This document shows positions 41,856-51,096 of a stretch of DNA of 64,000 bases, piece after piece. Below the pieces are notes generated by a model, which had not been told where the DNA came from, ran no database searches, and saw only the letters and a program-made list of their open reading frames with translations. Numbering within the stretch: position 1 is the first letter of the stretch; each line of letters opens with the position of its first letter. The stretch spans positions 1,040,973 through 1,104,972 of the forward strand of contig NZ_QUKD01000001.1 in the NCBI RefSeq assembly GCF_003480915.1. The letters are read 5' to 3'. Made by a program: the position numbers and the translations under genes. Origin of the DNA: Parabacteroides sp. TM07-1AC. Lineage in GTDB: Bacteria; Bacteroidota; Bacteroidia; Bacteroidales; Tannerellaceae.

Positions 41856-42615
41856 TATTATTTACTAATCGATAATCACTAAAGTGAGTTTAGTAAACAA
41901 AATAACAGAAAGAGAAGTTAGTAATATCTGAAAAACACAAACAAAATGAAAGCTTTTTAACTTCTCTGCTAACATCAATATCTTATAAAAAGAGACAAAC
42001 AGATCAACATCTGATCATTCCCTACCGGATAGCTGTCACTACCCGCGCAGGTCACGTCCACTACCCGGCAGGTAGTCACCGCCATCCGTACGGATCATCG
42101 TGACAAACAGCCCGGGTAGTTACAATAATCCGGGCAGCCAGCTGAAACAATCCGCGCAGATAAATGAAATGAGGATAAAAGAAAAGAAAGCATAACTTGA
42201 TATGGGACAAAAAGATTGTGATTTTTTCCTGATTAGCAGTTATTTTTCTTCCAAAAGCCTCTTCTGACAGCTTGACTTCCATTTTACATTCCGATATATA
42301 AATACGGTATAAAAAATCCGGGCTACATCTATCCGTACAGATAAATGCAGCCCGACAATCATTTTTCCATCTTATTAGAAAACTTGTATCCAAAAAGATA
42401 ATCCTTAACTTCTGTACAGCCCCATATTTCACCAGTGGACCGGAGGCTGATACTTACAGTGTCAAGAAACTAAAGGTAAAATAACAGAATGATATTTTGA
42501 TCGGTTTGACACAACCGATTGAGATATAATTTTTTAACAGAGTATTTGAGAGGCATCTCTAATTATGTCATCCAATTAAATAGTCCGAATTTATTTAAGA
42601 ATTTCGGACATTTTA
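41856..42615. other. Gene-poor gap with a GC-rich repeat patch
   Basis: 760 bases between the recombinase and the AbiE promoter. A GC-rich patch at 42020-42140 has two direct repeats, CACTACCCGCGCAGGT (42037) and CACTACCCGGCAGGT (42059), and the reverse form CCCGGGTAGT near 42112. The only longer open frame (42076-42432, reverse) has no recognisable features and I do not call it. Confidence 0.6.
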
Positions 42616-42647
42616 TTTGTCTCATTAATGGCAATGTTATATTTTTG
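42616..42647 (+). promoter_or_regulatory. Promoter of the AbiE operon
   Basis: TTTG (42616-42619), exactly 20 bases, TATTTTTG (42640-42647): a full consensus match. The start near 42654 is about 8 bases from the ATG at 42662, so the leader is very short. Confidence 0.82.
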
Positions 42648-42661
42648 CAAAGAGAATAATA

Positions 42662-43258
42662 ATGGATATGGGAACAATACTGACAAAGGAAATACGAAAC
42701 ATCATAAACAGAAACGGCCCTAATAAACTTTATATGGTGCGTGACTTTGCCTATCTAAATAATGACGGGTTGGTCACCCGTGCCCTTTCCAGATTAGAGA
42801 AAGAGGGAATTCTTATACGTCTTTCTCAAGGTTTGTATCTATATCCTTTACGCAATAAGTTCGGAATACTTCGTCCGTCTATTGATGAAATAGCATATGC
42901 CATTGCAGAGAAAGACAGGGCTCGTATTATCCCATGCGGATTGACGGCATTAAATAAATTAGGACTTTCTACCCAAGTTACAATGAACGCAATCTATTTG
43001 ACAGATGCCACGGCGCGGGAAGTTAATATCGGAAACCGTAAAATCATATTCAAACGTAGTGTGCCACGAAATTTCGCTTACAAAACAGATATCTTTCCTT
43101 TGGTTGTGGCTGCCATGAAAGAGTTGGGTAAAGATAATATTACCGATGAACATATCTCCATCATAAAAAAGGCAATCACAAAATGTTACAATCCGGACGA
43201 TGTCCGACATGATTATAATATTTCTCCTCTGTGGATCAAACAAAGACTTGCATTATGA
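42662..43258 (+). CDS. abiEi: AbiEi-type antitoxin / DUF6088 transcriptional repressor
   Basis: 198 residues. The N-terminal winged helix-turn-helix (LYMVRDFAYLNNDGLVTRAL, SRLEKEGILIRLSQGLYLYP) and the body (ARIIPCGLTALNKLGLSTQV) match the AbiEi/DUF6088 antitoxins of type IV toxin-antitoxin systems. AbiEi represses its own operon and counteracts the AbiEii nucleotidyltransferase without binding it. The stop overlaps the toxin start (ATGA), and the promoter is at 42616. Confidence 0.88.
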   Translation: MDMGTILTKEIRNIINRNGPNKLYMVRDFAYLNNDGLVTRALSRLEKEGILIRLSQGLYLYPLRNKFGILRPSIDEIAYAIAEKDRARIIPCGLTALNKLGLSTQVTMNAIYLTDATAREVNIGNRKIIFKRSVPRNFAYKTDIFPLVVAAMKELGKDNITDEHISIIKKAITKCYNPDDVRHDYNISPLWIKQRLAL

Positions 43259-44313
43259 ATAATTGGACAAAACTTACCAAAGAAGAGCGACTCACGATAT
43301 TAACAAATATTGCAGAGAACAAAGGTATTGTGGAAAATGCCATTGAAAAAGACTATTGGGTAAGCATGGCATTGCGTGCAATATTTTCATTACCGTATGC
43401 CAGTGCTTTTGTGTTCAAAGGAGGTACAAGTCTGAGCAAAGGTTGGGCATTAATAGAACGGTTTTCAGAAGATATAGACCTTGCTATTGACCGTCACTAT
43501 TTAGGCTTTTCAGACGTGACGACTAAAAGCCAACGGACTAAATTACGCAAAGATTCAAAGAAATTTATCTATGGTACCTTTTCTAATGATATCACAGCAA
43601 AACTAAAAGAATTTGGTTTATCAGAATGTTGTATAGTTATTGCTCCAGAGACTTCAGTCAGCGACCTCGACCCAGTAGTCATTTTTATTGAGTATGATTC
43701 AGTATTGCAAAACAAGATACTGTATATCCCTGAACGTGTCAAGATCGAAATCAGCTGCCGTTCTTTAATGGAACCGTCTGAAAAAATTAAAATGCGCTCA
43801 ATGATTGAAGAAGCCTATTCCGATGAAGAGTTTTCATTGCCTGAAATTGTAGTTTCAACAGTTGTTCCGGGACGGACATTTTTAGAGAAAGTATTTTTGT
43901 TACATGAGGAATTTACTCGTCCGAATGGTTGTACGCATATCGAACGTATTACCCGACACATGTATGATATTGTAAAAATGATGGACAAACCGTTTGCAAT
44001 AGAAGCAATGAATAACAAAACTTTGTACGAAGATATTATTTCGCATCGTAAGCAGTTTACCGCATGGGGTAGACTTGATTATACAACACATTTACCTCAA
44101 ACAATATCTTTTGTTCCACCGACGCATATAGAGGCTGTATTACGGAATGATTACCGACAAATGCAAGCAGGATTCATATATGCAGACGCTCCATCTTTTG
44201 ATGAAATCATAGAACAAATGCGGGAATTACAGAATAGATTCAGAATGTTGCAATGGGAAAGTAATCATAAAAACAGAGACGGACAAACAGAGAAGTCAAT
44301 ACATAAATCGTAA
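43255..44313 (+). CDS. abiEii: AbiEii-type nucleotidyltransferase toxin
   Basis: 352 residues from the ATG at 43255, which overlaps the antitoxin stop; the frame opens at 43231. The nucleotidyltransferase core is FKGGTSLSKGW (54-64) followed by FSEDIDLAID (70-79), giving the GG...D.D pattern that binds metal and NTP. Characterised homologues add nucleotides to tRNA acceptor ends or modify them, stopping growth and aborting phage infection. The pair lies 0.8 kb from the phase-variable fimbrial locus. A hairpin repeat follows at 44422. Confidence 0.9.
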   Translation: MNNWTKLTKEERLTILTNIAENKGIVENAIEKDYWVSMALRAIFSLPYASAFVFKGGTSLSKGWALIERFSEDIDLAIDRHYLGFSDVTTKSQRTKLRKDSKKFIYGTFSNDITAKLKEFGLSECCIVIAPETSVSDLDPVVIFIEYDSVLQNKILYIPERVKIEISCRSLMEPSEKIKMRSMIEEAYSDEEFSLPEIVVSTVVPGRTFLEKVFLLHEEFTRPNGCTHIERITRHMYDIVKMMDKPFAIEAMNNKTLYEDIISHRKQFTAWGRLDYTTHLPQTISFVPPTHIEAVLRNDYRQMQAGFIYADAPSFDEIIEQMRELQNRFRMLQWESNHKNRDGQTEKSIHKS

Positions 44314-44421
44314 CAGCCAGTATGCATCATCGTCACTCATACTCTGTAAATCAACGGAATAAAACATCTATTGGAACCGCTATCAGCCTCTACTTAAAAA
44401 ACGGATTCGAACACGGAGTTA

Positions 44422-44555
44422 TCAAAATACACTAAATGGCACGCAGATGACATGGATTAAACAGATGAACACAGATTATTTATTGATTTTCAATTTACTT
44501 ATCTGTGCTCATCTGCTCGATCCGGGGCATCTGTGTACCATCGTGTGACTTTTGA
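44422..44555. repeat. Long imperfect hairpin, MITE-like, 55-base arms
   Basis: Arms 44422-44476 and 44501-44555 align without gaps with about 15 differences out of 55, around a 24-base loop. The outermost 6 bases are TCAAAA/TTTTGA. It contains CAGATG and ACAGAT repeats. It fills much of the 302-base gap after the AbiE toxin. It is similar in style, not in sequence, to the one at 29506. Confidence 0.82.
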
Positions 44556-44615
44556 TTCCCGGCTCGAATGTTTATTATATGCATAGGATTATTAACTCCT
44601 AAGCGTTTGATAAAA

Positions 44616-47216
44616 CTAGAAATTCGTTGGCTTCCCTCCTACCTTGACCTCGGCTAATCCGGCATTCCCGGAAACAAAGTTGATACGGACAAAGCGGATA
44701 TTCTTTCCGAGGTCACCATCTATACGCTGCTTCTTTTCTTTCTTATTGCTGGTGCGCTGGTCGGATACGGTTATCCATGATTGGTTATCGGAAGATACTT
44801 CAATAACGTATCGATGTATATCGGCTGTAGGGAAGACCAGTTCGATCGCGTTCAGATCATAGGAGGCTTCCAGATCGAGCTTCCACCAGGCAGCCTTATC
44901 TGAGGGATCGGCAAACCAGGCGGTCTGATCGTCATCGTCATTCGATAAAGTACGGGAAGAAAGTTCCGCTGTCGAACTGACAAAAGAAGGACGGTTAACT
45001 GCCAGTAACAACTCATTTACAGGCTCTTCTTTCTTCGGGGCAATATAGCGTTTATAAGGACGGTCCGCCACTTTCGGACGACCGGCCGACTCCCAGGTTG
45101 GCTGTCCTAATGTCCGGATAGTGAGGGTAGACACCGGTAGCCCCTCAGCAGACGCCTCGATGACAGTCGTTCCGGCATAGTAACTACGAAATTCGATTGC
45201 AGCCTTTCCGTCACGGATCGTAATATCGGAGGCTTCCTCTTCTGAAGGAGGCATAAACTGGATGGACGAACCTGTTGGAAATTCGCCCGGACCGGACAGG
45301 ATGGATAGCTTAACGGGGATCTCATTACTAACCGGTTTGCCGCTTGCATCCAACAAAGAGATCAGGATATGAACATCATCTGTCCCATCGGGAGCAGCGA
45401 TCGTTGTCTTATCCGCAGACAAACCGATCTTTGCAGGAATGCCCCATTCAGGCCATTGCGGTTCAACCGGATTCCTGTTTCCTTTGGCATAAGCCTCCCG
45501 ATACCAGTACCAGGAACGCTTCGGGATACGGAAATAATCCACTAATCCCATAATAGCCAGACCGGTTCCACCTACTGTCCCGTGATCGAAGCCACACCAG
45601 ATCACCTGCCCGCCACGCCATTCCGGACGGTTAAAGCCATCTTTCAGGTCTGCCCATCCCGGTTCGAACGCACCCGGACGATGTGTCGTTACACTTCCAT
45701 ATTCAGAAACCATACTAGGCACACCGGGATTCAGGAAACCCGCCCCATCGCCATTATAAAAAGCGATCTGGTTCTTCCCTAGTTTATCTACGCCTTTACG
45801 CTGGCTACCGCCGATAGCGACCAGGCGCGTCGGATCCCAAACATGCGTACTGTCGGTTGCCTTGTTCAGCAATTGCTTCATCCGTTCATTGGTGGAAGCA
45901 TCCGTAAAGAAAGGTTCATTACTCATACTCCATGCCGTAATAGAAGGACTGTTCCGGTTGATTCGGATCAGCTCTTTCAACTGGGATAACACACTCCGGT
46001 CAAAACGATCCTGGTCTTCCGGATTCGGAGGATAACAACCGGACGAAGGAGTCCCCCAACCGTCACGATCGCCCGAACCGCCTCCCATACCCCAAAAAGC
46101 ATTCTCCGGGAAGAACAGTATGCCGATCTCATCACAAGCCTGTGCAAACGAAGGGTCATGCGGATAATGTGATCCGCGGATCGTATTGAAACCACAATCC
46201 TTCATCATCTGTATATCCCGACGGAAACCGGCATTTGTTACGGCATCTCCCCAGCCGGCATGATCCTGATGGACATTTGCCCCCAACAGGTAAAAATGTT
46301 TGCCGTTAAGGAAGAACCCTTTGTCTGCTGTCCATTCGAACCAACGGATACCGAAAACGGTTTCTTTCCGGTCGGTCACTTTATTCCCCTGCTGAATCGT
46401 TGTCACCGCTTTATAAAGGTTCGGACTATCCGGATGCCAGAGAGCCGGGTCGATGATACTTGCCGGATACTGAGTGAATATCCGGGAACTGCCGGCTTCA
46501 AGCGTTTCTTTTGTTTCTGCTTTTGAGACAATTTTACCCTTGGGTGAAACGATCTCTGTCCGGATCGTAAACTGTTGCGGACGGGCATGGTCATTTCTTA
46601 TTTCTGTCTCTGCCTTGAAAGAGGCAGACGATTTCGACACTTCCGGTGTTGTGATAAACGTTCCGCACCAGACGACATGTAAAGGATCTGTAATATGTAA
46701 ATACACATCGCGGTAGATACCTCCGCTAAACTGATGATCACCGGCACGCGGTGCTACATCCGGCTTCCAAAGATTATTGACACGGACCGCTAAAATGTTT
46801 TTTCCGGGTTTCAGGAAAGGAGTCAGATCATAACAGAAACCGGTATATCCTCCGGTATGCTCTCCTACCCGCTGCCCGTTCAGGAAAACTTCGCTTTGAA
46901 TAAATATGCCTTCAAATTCAACCGATATTTGTTTACCCTTCCATTCTGCCGGCATTTCAATCGTCTTCCGGTACCAGCCATACCCATTGTATACGCTCTT
47001 CCACATGAAGTAAGGCAGAGAAAATGAGTGAGGAAGATTTACTTGTTCCCAACCTTGATCGGAAAAAGAGGTTTGTTCTGCCCCCTCCACATCGCCTAAA
47101 GTAAAAAGCCAGCCACGGTTCAAATTGATTTGCTGACGAACAGGGGCGGCATTCAGATTCCAGCAGATCATAATCTGCAAGAAGAAAATAATCGTTACAA
47201 GAGTTTTTTTATTCAT
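44616..47216 (-). CDS. Glycoside hydrolase family 2 (beta-galactosidase type), exported, with C-terminal F5/8 domain
   Basis: 866 residues from the ATG at 47216; the frame opens at 47240 inside the upstream gene. A signal peptide (MNKKTLVTIIFFLQIMICWN, cut after NAA) precedes the GH2 sandwich domain, immunoglobulin-like domain and TIM barrel. Glu434 in MSNEPF is the acid/base and Glu505 in MVSEYG the likely nucleophile. A DUF4982-like segment and a C-terminal discoidin (F5/8 type C) domain (FVSSTAELSSRTLSNDDDDQ, NIRFVRINFVSGNAG) follow. It cleaves beta-linked galactosides or related sugars; the exact substrate is not clear. It is co-transcribed with the GH97 gene. Confidence 0.92.
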   Translation of the reverse strand: MNKKTLVTIIFFLQIMICWNLNAAPVRQQINLNRGWLFTLGDVEGAEQTSFSDQGWEQVNLPHSFSLPYFMWKSVYNGYGWYRKTIEMPAEWKGKQISVEFEGIFIQSEVFLNGQRVGEHTGGYTGFCYDLTPFLKPGKNILAVRVNNLWKPDVAPRAGDHQFSGGIYRDVYLHITDPLHVVWCGTFITTPEVSKSSASFKAETEIRNDHARPQQFTIRTEIVSPKGKIVSKAETKETLEAGSSRIFTQYPASIIDPALWHPDSPNLYKAVTTIQQGNKVTDRKETVFGIRWFEWTADKGFFLNGKHFYLLGANVHQDHAGWGDAVTNAGFRRDIQMMKDCGFNTIRGSHYPHDPSFAQACDEIGILFFPENAFWGMGGGSGDRDGWGTPSSGCYPPNPEDQDRFDRSVLSQLKELIRINRNSPSITAWSMSNEPFFTDASTNERMKQLLNKATDSTHVWDPTRLVAIGGSQRKGVDKLGKNQIAFYNGDGAGFLNPGVPSMVSEYGSVTTHRPGAFEPGWADLKDGFNRPEWRGGQVIWCGFDHGTVGGTGLAIMGLVDYFRIPKRSWYWYREAYAKGNRNPVEPQWPEWGIPAKIGLSADKTTIAAPDGTDDVHILISLLDASGKPVSNEIPVKLSILSGPGEFPTGSSIQFMPPSEEEASDITIRDGKAAIEFRSYYAGTTVIEASAEGLPVSTLTIRTLGQPTWESAGRPKVADRPYKRYIAPKKEEPVNELLLAVNRPSFVSSTAELSSRTLSNDDDDQTAWFADPSDKAAWWKLDLEASYDLNAIELVFPTADIHRYVIEVSSDNQSWITVSDQRTSNKKEKKQRIDGDLGKNIRFVRINFVSGNAGLAEVKVGGKPTNF

Positions 47217-47217
47217 A

Positions 47218-49209
47218 TTATTTACAGATTTTGGCCGCATACCCTCCGCCCGGAGCCATCTTGATCTTCAGCTTACGATCAGCCGGGACGGGGATGATTT
47301 CTTTTTTGTAATCGCAGGCAGCACGATCGGCATTGATACCATCCTTGAAAAGTTCCAGCTTGTAATCGCCGTCACCCAGGAAAGAAAGATCCAGCTCCAG
47401 CTCACGCGGTTCCCAGTTGGTGAGGGCACCTACGTACCAGTTGTCGCCCTGTTTGCGAGCTATTGCTATATATTCGGACACTTTTGCATCGAGCACCTGG
47501 GTTGCTTCCCATACGGTGGGAATAGCTGCTATAAATTCCGTACATTCCTTTTCACGCATATAATTCGTCGGATTGTCGCACAACATATTCAGAGGCGATT
47601 CGAAGATCACATAAGTAGCCAACTGGCGGCAACGTGTTCCCTGGCTCATAGGTTCGGAATTGACCGGACGGTAGTTCTGACGGATCGCATTGCGCATAGC
47701 CCCCTGGGTATAATCGACCGGACCGGCCAGCATACGAATGAACGGGAAAGTCACATCGTAAGTAACCATATCGTACGATTCAGGCGACCACTTCATTTGC
47801 TCCAGTCCGTTCACACCCTCATAATTGATCACGTTCGGATAGGTACGCTGCAACCCGGTCGGTTTACAGATCCCGTGGAAGTCGACCAACATATTATAAC
47901 GGGCACAAGTCTCCGCCGAACGATACAAGAAGTCAATTATTTCCTGATCATCGCGATCCATAAAGTCAACCTTGAAACCTTTCACTCCCATATCGGCGTA
48001 ATGTTTCACCACATTTTCCATATCCCGGTCGAAGGCATAGTAACCGGCCCACAGGATAATATCCACATTCTTCGATTTTGCATACGATACAATCTCCTTC
48101 AAGTCGATTTCCGGGATCACCTGCAATAAATCTGCTTTCAGGTTTACAGCCCATCCTTCATCGAGGATCACATATTCGATGTCATGGTCGGCCGCAAAAT
48201 CGATATAATATTTATACGTTTCGTTATTGATACCGGCACGGAAATCGACTCCGGAAATATTCCAGTCGTTCCACCAATCCCAAGCTACCTTACCCGGTTT
48301 GATCCAGGAGATATCCTTTATACGAGAGGGAGCCGCCAGGCGATATACCATATCGCAATCCGCCAACTGCTTGTCATTTTCCGAAACAACGAACACACGC
48401 CAGGGGAAAGAACGGTTTCCTTTTGTCTTGGCTATATAATTCTCGCGTTCCTTGACCAGCATCTGCAATTGGTTATGTCCGCCTTGCTGTTTCACCTTCG
48501 GATACGGGGCATGGACTGATTTCAGGGAAGGCTTGTCTGTCGTGTTATTCAGGAACATACCCGGATAGCTTTCGAGGTCGGCCTCTGTGATACAAACCTT
48601 CTTTCCATTTCCGAGATCGACCAAAAACGGCAGGATCATCAGGCGCTTGTCGTTCAGTTTGGTGATCGGTTCATTATAATAAGGTTGCTCGAATGAATTG
48701 GAGAACTGTTCTTCGAAAGTCGGCTTGGTGCTGTTCACATAAGCAGCGAAGGTCTTGTGGTCGGTAGAGAAGTTGTAGGATGCTTCTTCATCTTTCACGA
48801 TCATATCTCCTTTTTTCTTCGTCACGAAACGATAGGCCATACCGTCGTTATACAGGCGGAACACGATACTGTAATCGCCACGGAAAGCGATCGTCATCTC
48901 ATTATATATATCGCTTACTTCCGATTTCTTATAAAATGGCGACGGGATCGACTTATCGACGGAACCTTTCGTCACTTTCGAAACTTTAGGACTGTTACCT
49001 CCCAACACTTCGCCGGTCTGTAAGGTCATGGATATGGCAGAAGGAGCCAGCACCTCCGTCCCGTCATGGTTCAACGAGAACTCTACATTATCTCCAACCG
49101 TCACAACAGTGTGCAGTTTCCTGTCGGGCGACTGCAACTGATAACTTTTCTGAGCCAATAAAGGCATGCTTCCCAACAACAGGAAAGTAAGCAATACTTG
49201 TGCTTTCAT
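47218..49209 (-). CDS. Glycoside hydrolase family 97, probable retaining alpha-galactosidase
   Basis: 663 residues with signal peptide (cut near LLAQ). GH97 landmarks: KVAWDWWNDWNISGVDF, ILDEGWAVN, FKVDFMDRDDQ, NYEGVNGLEQMKW. Asp415 in KVDF and Glu470 in GLEQ are at the same positions as the nucleophile and acid/base reported for the retaining alpha-galactosidase of Bacteroides thetaiotaomicron (BtGal97a), so an alpha-galactosidase is more likely than an inverting SusB-type alpha-glucosidase. This rests on remembered residue numbers. It is the first gene of a pair with GH2; its stop abuts the GH2 start. Confidence 0.92.
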   Translation of the reverse strand: MKAQVLLTFLLLGSMPLLAQKSYQLQSPDRKLHTVVTVGDNVEFSLNHDGTEVLAPSAISMTLQTGEVLGGNSPKVSKVTKGSVDKSIPSPFYKKSEVSDIYNEMTIAFRGDYSIVFRLYNDGMAYRFVTKKKGDMIVKDEEASYNFSTDHKTFAAYVNSTKPTFEEQFSNSFEQPYYNEPITKLNDKRLMILPFLVDLGNGKKVCITEADLESYPGMFLNNTTDKPSLKSVHAPYPKVKQQGGHNQLQMLVKERENYIAKTKGNRSFPWRVFVVSENDKQLADCDMVYRLAAPSRIKDISWIKPGKVAWDWWNDWNISGVDFRAGINNETYKYYIDFAADHDIEYVILDEGWAVNLKADLLQVIPEIDLKEIVSYAKSKNVDIILWAGYYAFDRDMENVVKHYADMGVKGFKVDFMDRDDQEIIDFLYRSAETCARYNMLVDFHGICKPTGLQRTYPNVINYEGVNGLEQMKWSPESYDMVTYDVTFPFIRMLAGPVDYTQGAMRNAIRQNYRPVNSEPMSQGTRCRQLATYVIFESPLNMLCDNPTNYMREKECTEFIAAIPTVWEATQVLDAKVSEYIAIARKQGDNWYVGALTNWEPRELELDLSFLGDGDYKLELFKDGINADRAACDYKKEIIPVPADRKLKIKMAPGGGYAAKICK

Positions 49210-49238
49210 CGTATCTGAATTTTTGTTTTTAACTGAGG

Positions 49239-49246
49239 CAAATATA
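49239..49246 (-). promoter_or_regulatory. Candidate -7 box of the GH97-GH2 operon
   Basis: Reverse strand TATATTTG, a full -7 match, 29 bases upstream of the GH97 ATG. A TTTG lies at 49263-49266, but with 16 bases between, shorter than usual. Confidence 0.5.
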
Positions 49247-49282
49247 CACGAATAAACGAAAACAAAAATTCTAATATTGTAT

Positions 49283-49290
49283 TATCTTTG
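49283..49290 (+). promoter_or_regulatory. Candidate -7 box of the SGNH esterase gene
   Basis: TATCTTTG, a full -7 match, 43 bases upstream of the ATG at 49334. No -33 TTTG. It is back-to-back with the GH97 promoter. Confidence 0.42.
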
Positions 49291-49333
49291 TCAATATTGT
49301 ATCAAAAAGCATTGTAAACAAATAGATCGACCT

Positions 49334-51070
49334 ATGAAAAGACTGTTGAGTATCTTTATTCTATGTATGGTATGCCTCTCTGCCGGGGCAGAATGGAAAT
49401 GGCAGAATCCGATGGAGGCAAGTTTTCCCGTAATTCAGAACCAGGGCTGGCCTGATGAGATCGGACAGACCTATGTACGCCTACCCGACCGGGCAAAGGC
49501 CGAAGTCAGGGAACCGGTTTGGAACCTTTCCCGCAACTCTGCCGGACTGGCTATTCATTTTTATTGCAACTCCCCCCAGATAACCGTACGTTACCAGGTA
49601 AGCGGTGGGTATGCTATGCCGCACATGCAATCGACCGGCGTATCGGGTCTCGACCTGTACAGCATCGACAGCGAGGGCAAGTGGAGTTTCTGTTTCGGTA
49701 ACTACTCATTCGGAGATACGATCCGATACAGCTATACGAACCTGGGACAAGACAAGTTCCATAACCGCGGGTTTGAATACAGACTCTACTTACCTTTATA
49801 TAATAGTATCAAGTGGATGGAGATCGGCACACCGGAAGGCACCGAACTGACTTTCATTCCCCAATCGCCGGAGAAGCCGGTTGTCCTTTACGGAACTTCC
49901 ATCGCACAGGGCGCTTGCTCTTCACGTCCGGCTATGGCGTGGGCGAACATCCTGCAACGTTCGCTGGACTATCCGTTGATCAATCTGGGATTTTCAGGCA
50001 ACGGGCAACTCGAAAAAGCAGTCCTGAACTACATCGTTGAGCAGGATGCCCGCCTCTACATCCTGGATTGCCTGCCCAACTTCACACAAAAAACCAATGA
50101 AGAAGTAACCGCCCTGGTAATTGCCGCCGTCAAACAAATCCGGGAAAAACGAAACGCTCCCATCCTCCTGGTAGAACATGCCGGATACAGCAACGCTCCC
50201 AGCAACCGAGGACAATACGAATTATATACCCGCCTGAACGCCGCTTCGCGCAAAGGATACGAAGCCTTGTTGCAAGCCGGTGTCAAAGACCTGTATTACC
50301 TGACACATGAAGAGCTGAACTTTCCGCCCGATGCTTGGGTTGACTATGTACACCCTTCCGACCTCGGAGCCACCTACCAGGCCACAGCCGTTGAAAAGAA
50401 AGTACGCGACATCCTCCGGCTGCCGGTAGGAGACCGCCCGACGACCCAGCCTGTCACCCAACGTCGCGAACCGAACAATTACGAATGGCAGACCCGCCAC
50501 CGCGACATATTGAAGCATATCGAGCAAAACCCGCCCAAAGCCGTCATCCTCGGCAACTCGATCACTCATTTCTGGGGAGGAGAACCGGCAGGACCGAGAA
50601 GCAACGGCGCGAAAAGCTGGAAGAAGATCATGGAACCGGCCGGATTCCAGAATCTGGGATACGGTTACGACCGCATAGAAAACGTACTTTGGCGCATCTA
50701 CCACGGTGAGTTGGATGGATATGAAACGGATAAAGTTGTCCTGATGATCGGAACGAACAATATGGGAATCAGCCCGGACAAAGATATTGTAGAAGGTCTG
50801 CGTTTCCTCATCACAGCTATCCGTAACCGCCAACCGAAAGCGACGGTCAAAGTGATCGGTATCCTTCCCCGCCGGGAACACGAGGATTGGGTGAAAAACA
50901 TCAACCGGCAAATCCGCACAATGGCGAACGAGGAAAACTGCCTGTTCAGCGATGCCGGAACCACCTTGCTCCTGCCCACCGGTAAGATCGACGAATCGCT
51001 TTTCAACGATGGCCTGCATCCGAACGAGAAAGGATATCAGTTAATTGCTAAAACAATAGCCGAGGATTAA
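49334..51070 (+). CDS. Exported double SGNH/GDSL hydrolase, putative carbohydrate esterase
   Basis: 578 residues from the ATG at 49334, which begins a clean signal peptide (MKRLLSIFILCMVCLSAGA). It has an N-terminal beta region with GLDLY at 105-109 and a first SGNH domain with YGTSIAQG (Ser189) and DYVHPSDLG. A second SGNH domain has LGNSITHFWGG (Ser409), MIGTNNMGIS and the DGLHPNEKG catalytic block. Such double proteins in Bacteroidetes probably remove acetyl or other ester groups from glycans, and the divergent GH97-GH2 pair supports this. Substrate is not known. Confidence 0.88.
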   Translation: MKRLLSIFILCMVCLSAGAEWKWQNPMEASFPVIQNQGWPDEIGQTYVRLPDRAKAEVREPVWNLSRNSAGLAIHFYCNSPQITVRYQVSGGYAMPHMQSTGVSGLDLYSIDSEGKWSFCFGNYSFGDTIRYSYTNLGQDKFHNRGFEYRLYLPLYNSIKWMEIGTPEGTELTFIPQSPEKPVVLYGTSIAQGACSSRPAMAWANILQRSLDYPLINLGFSGNGQLEKAVLNYIVEQDARLYILDCLPNFTQKTNEEVTALVIAAVKQIREKRNAPILLVEHAGYSNAPSNRGQYELYTRLNAASRKGYEALLQAGVKDLYYLTHEELNFPPDAWVDYVHPSDLGATYQATAVEKKVRDILRLPVGDRPTTQPVTQRREPNNYEWQTRHRDILKHIEQNPPKAVILGNSITHFWGGEPAGPRSNGAKSWKKIMEPAGFQNLGYGYDRIENVLWRIYHGELDGYETDKVVLMIGTNNMGISPDKDIVEGLRFLITAIRNRQPKATVKVIGILPRREHEDWVKNINRQIRTMANEENCLFSDAGTTLLLPTGKIDESLFNDGLHPNEKGYQLIAKTIAED

Positions 51071-51096
51071 AGCAACAGATATAAAGACAGTAAGTT

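Noticed and set aside
42076..42432. 118-codon open frame on the reverse strand
   Set aside because: No family motif, no promoter-like box at its start, cysteine-rich and aromatic composition like a chance frame, and it covers the GC-rich repeat patch.
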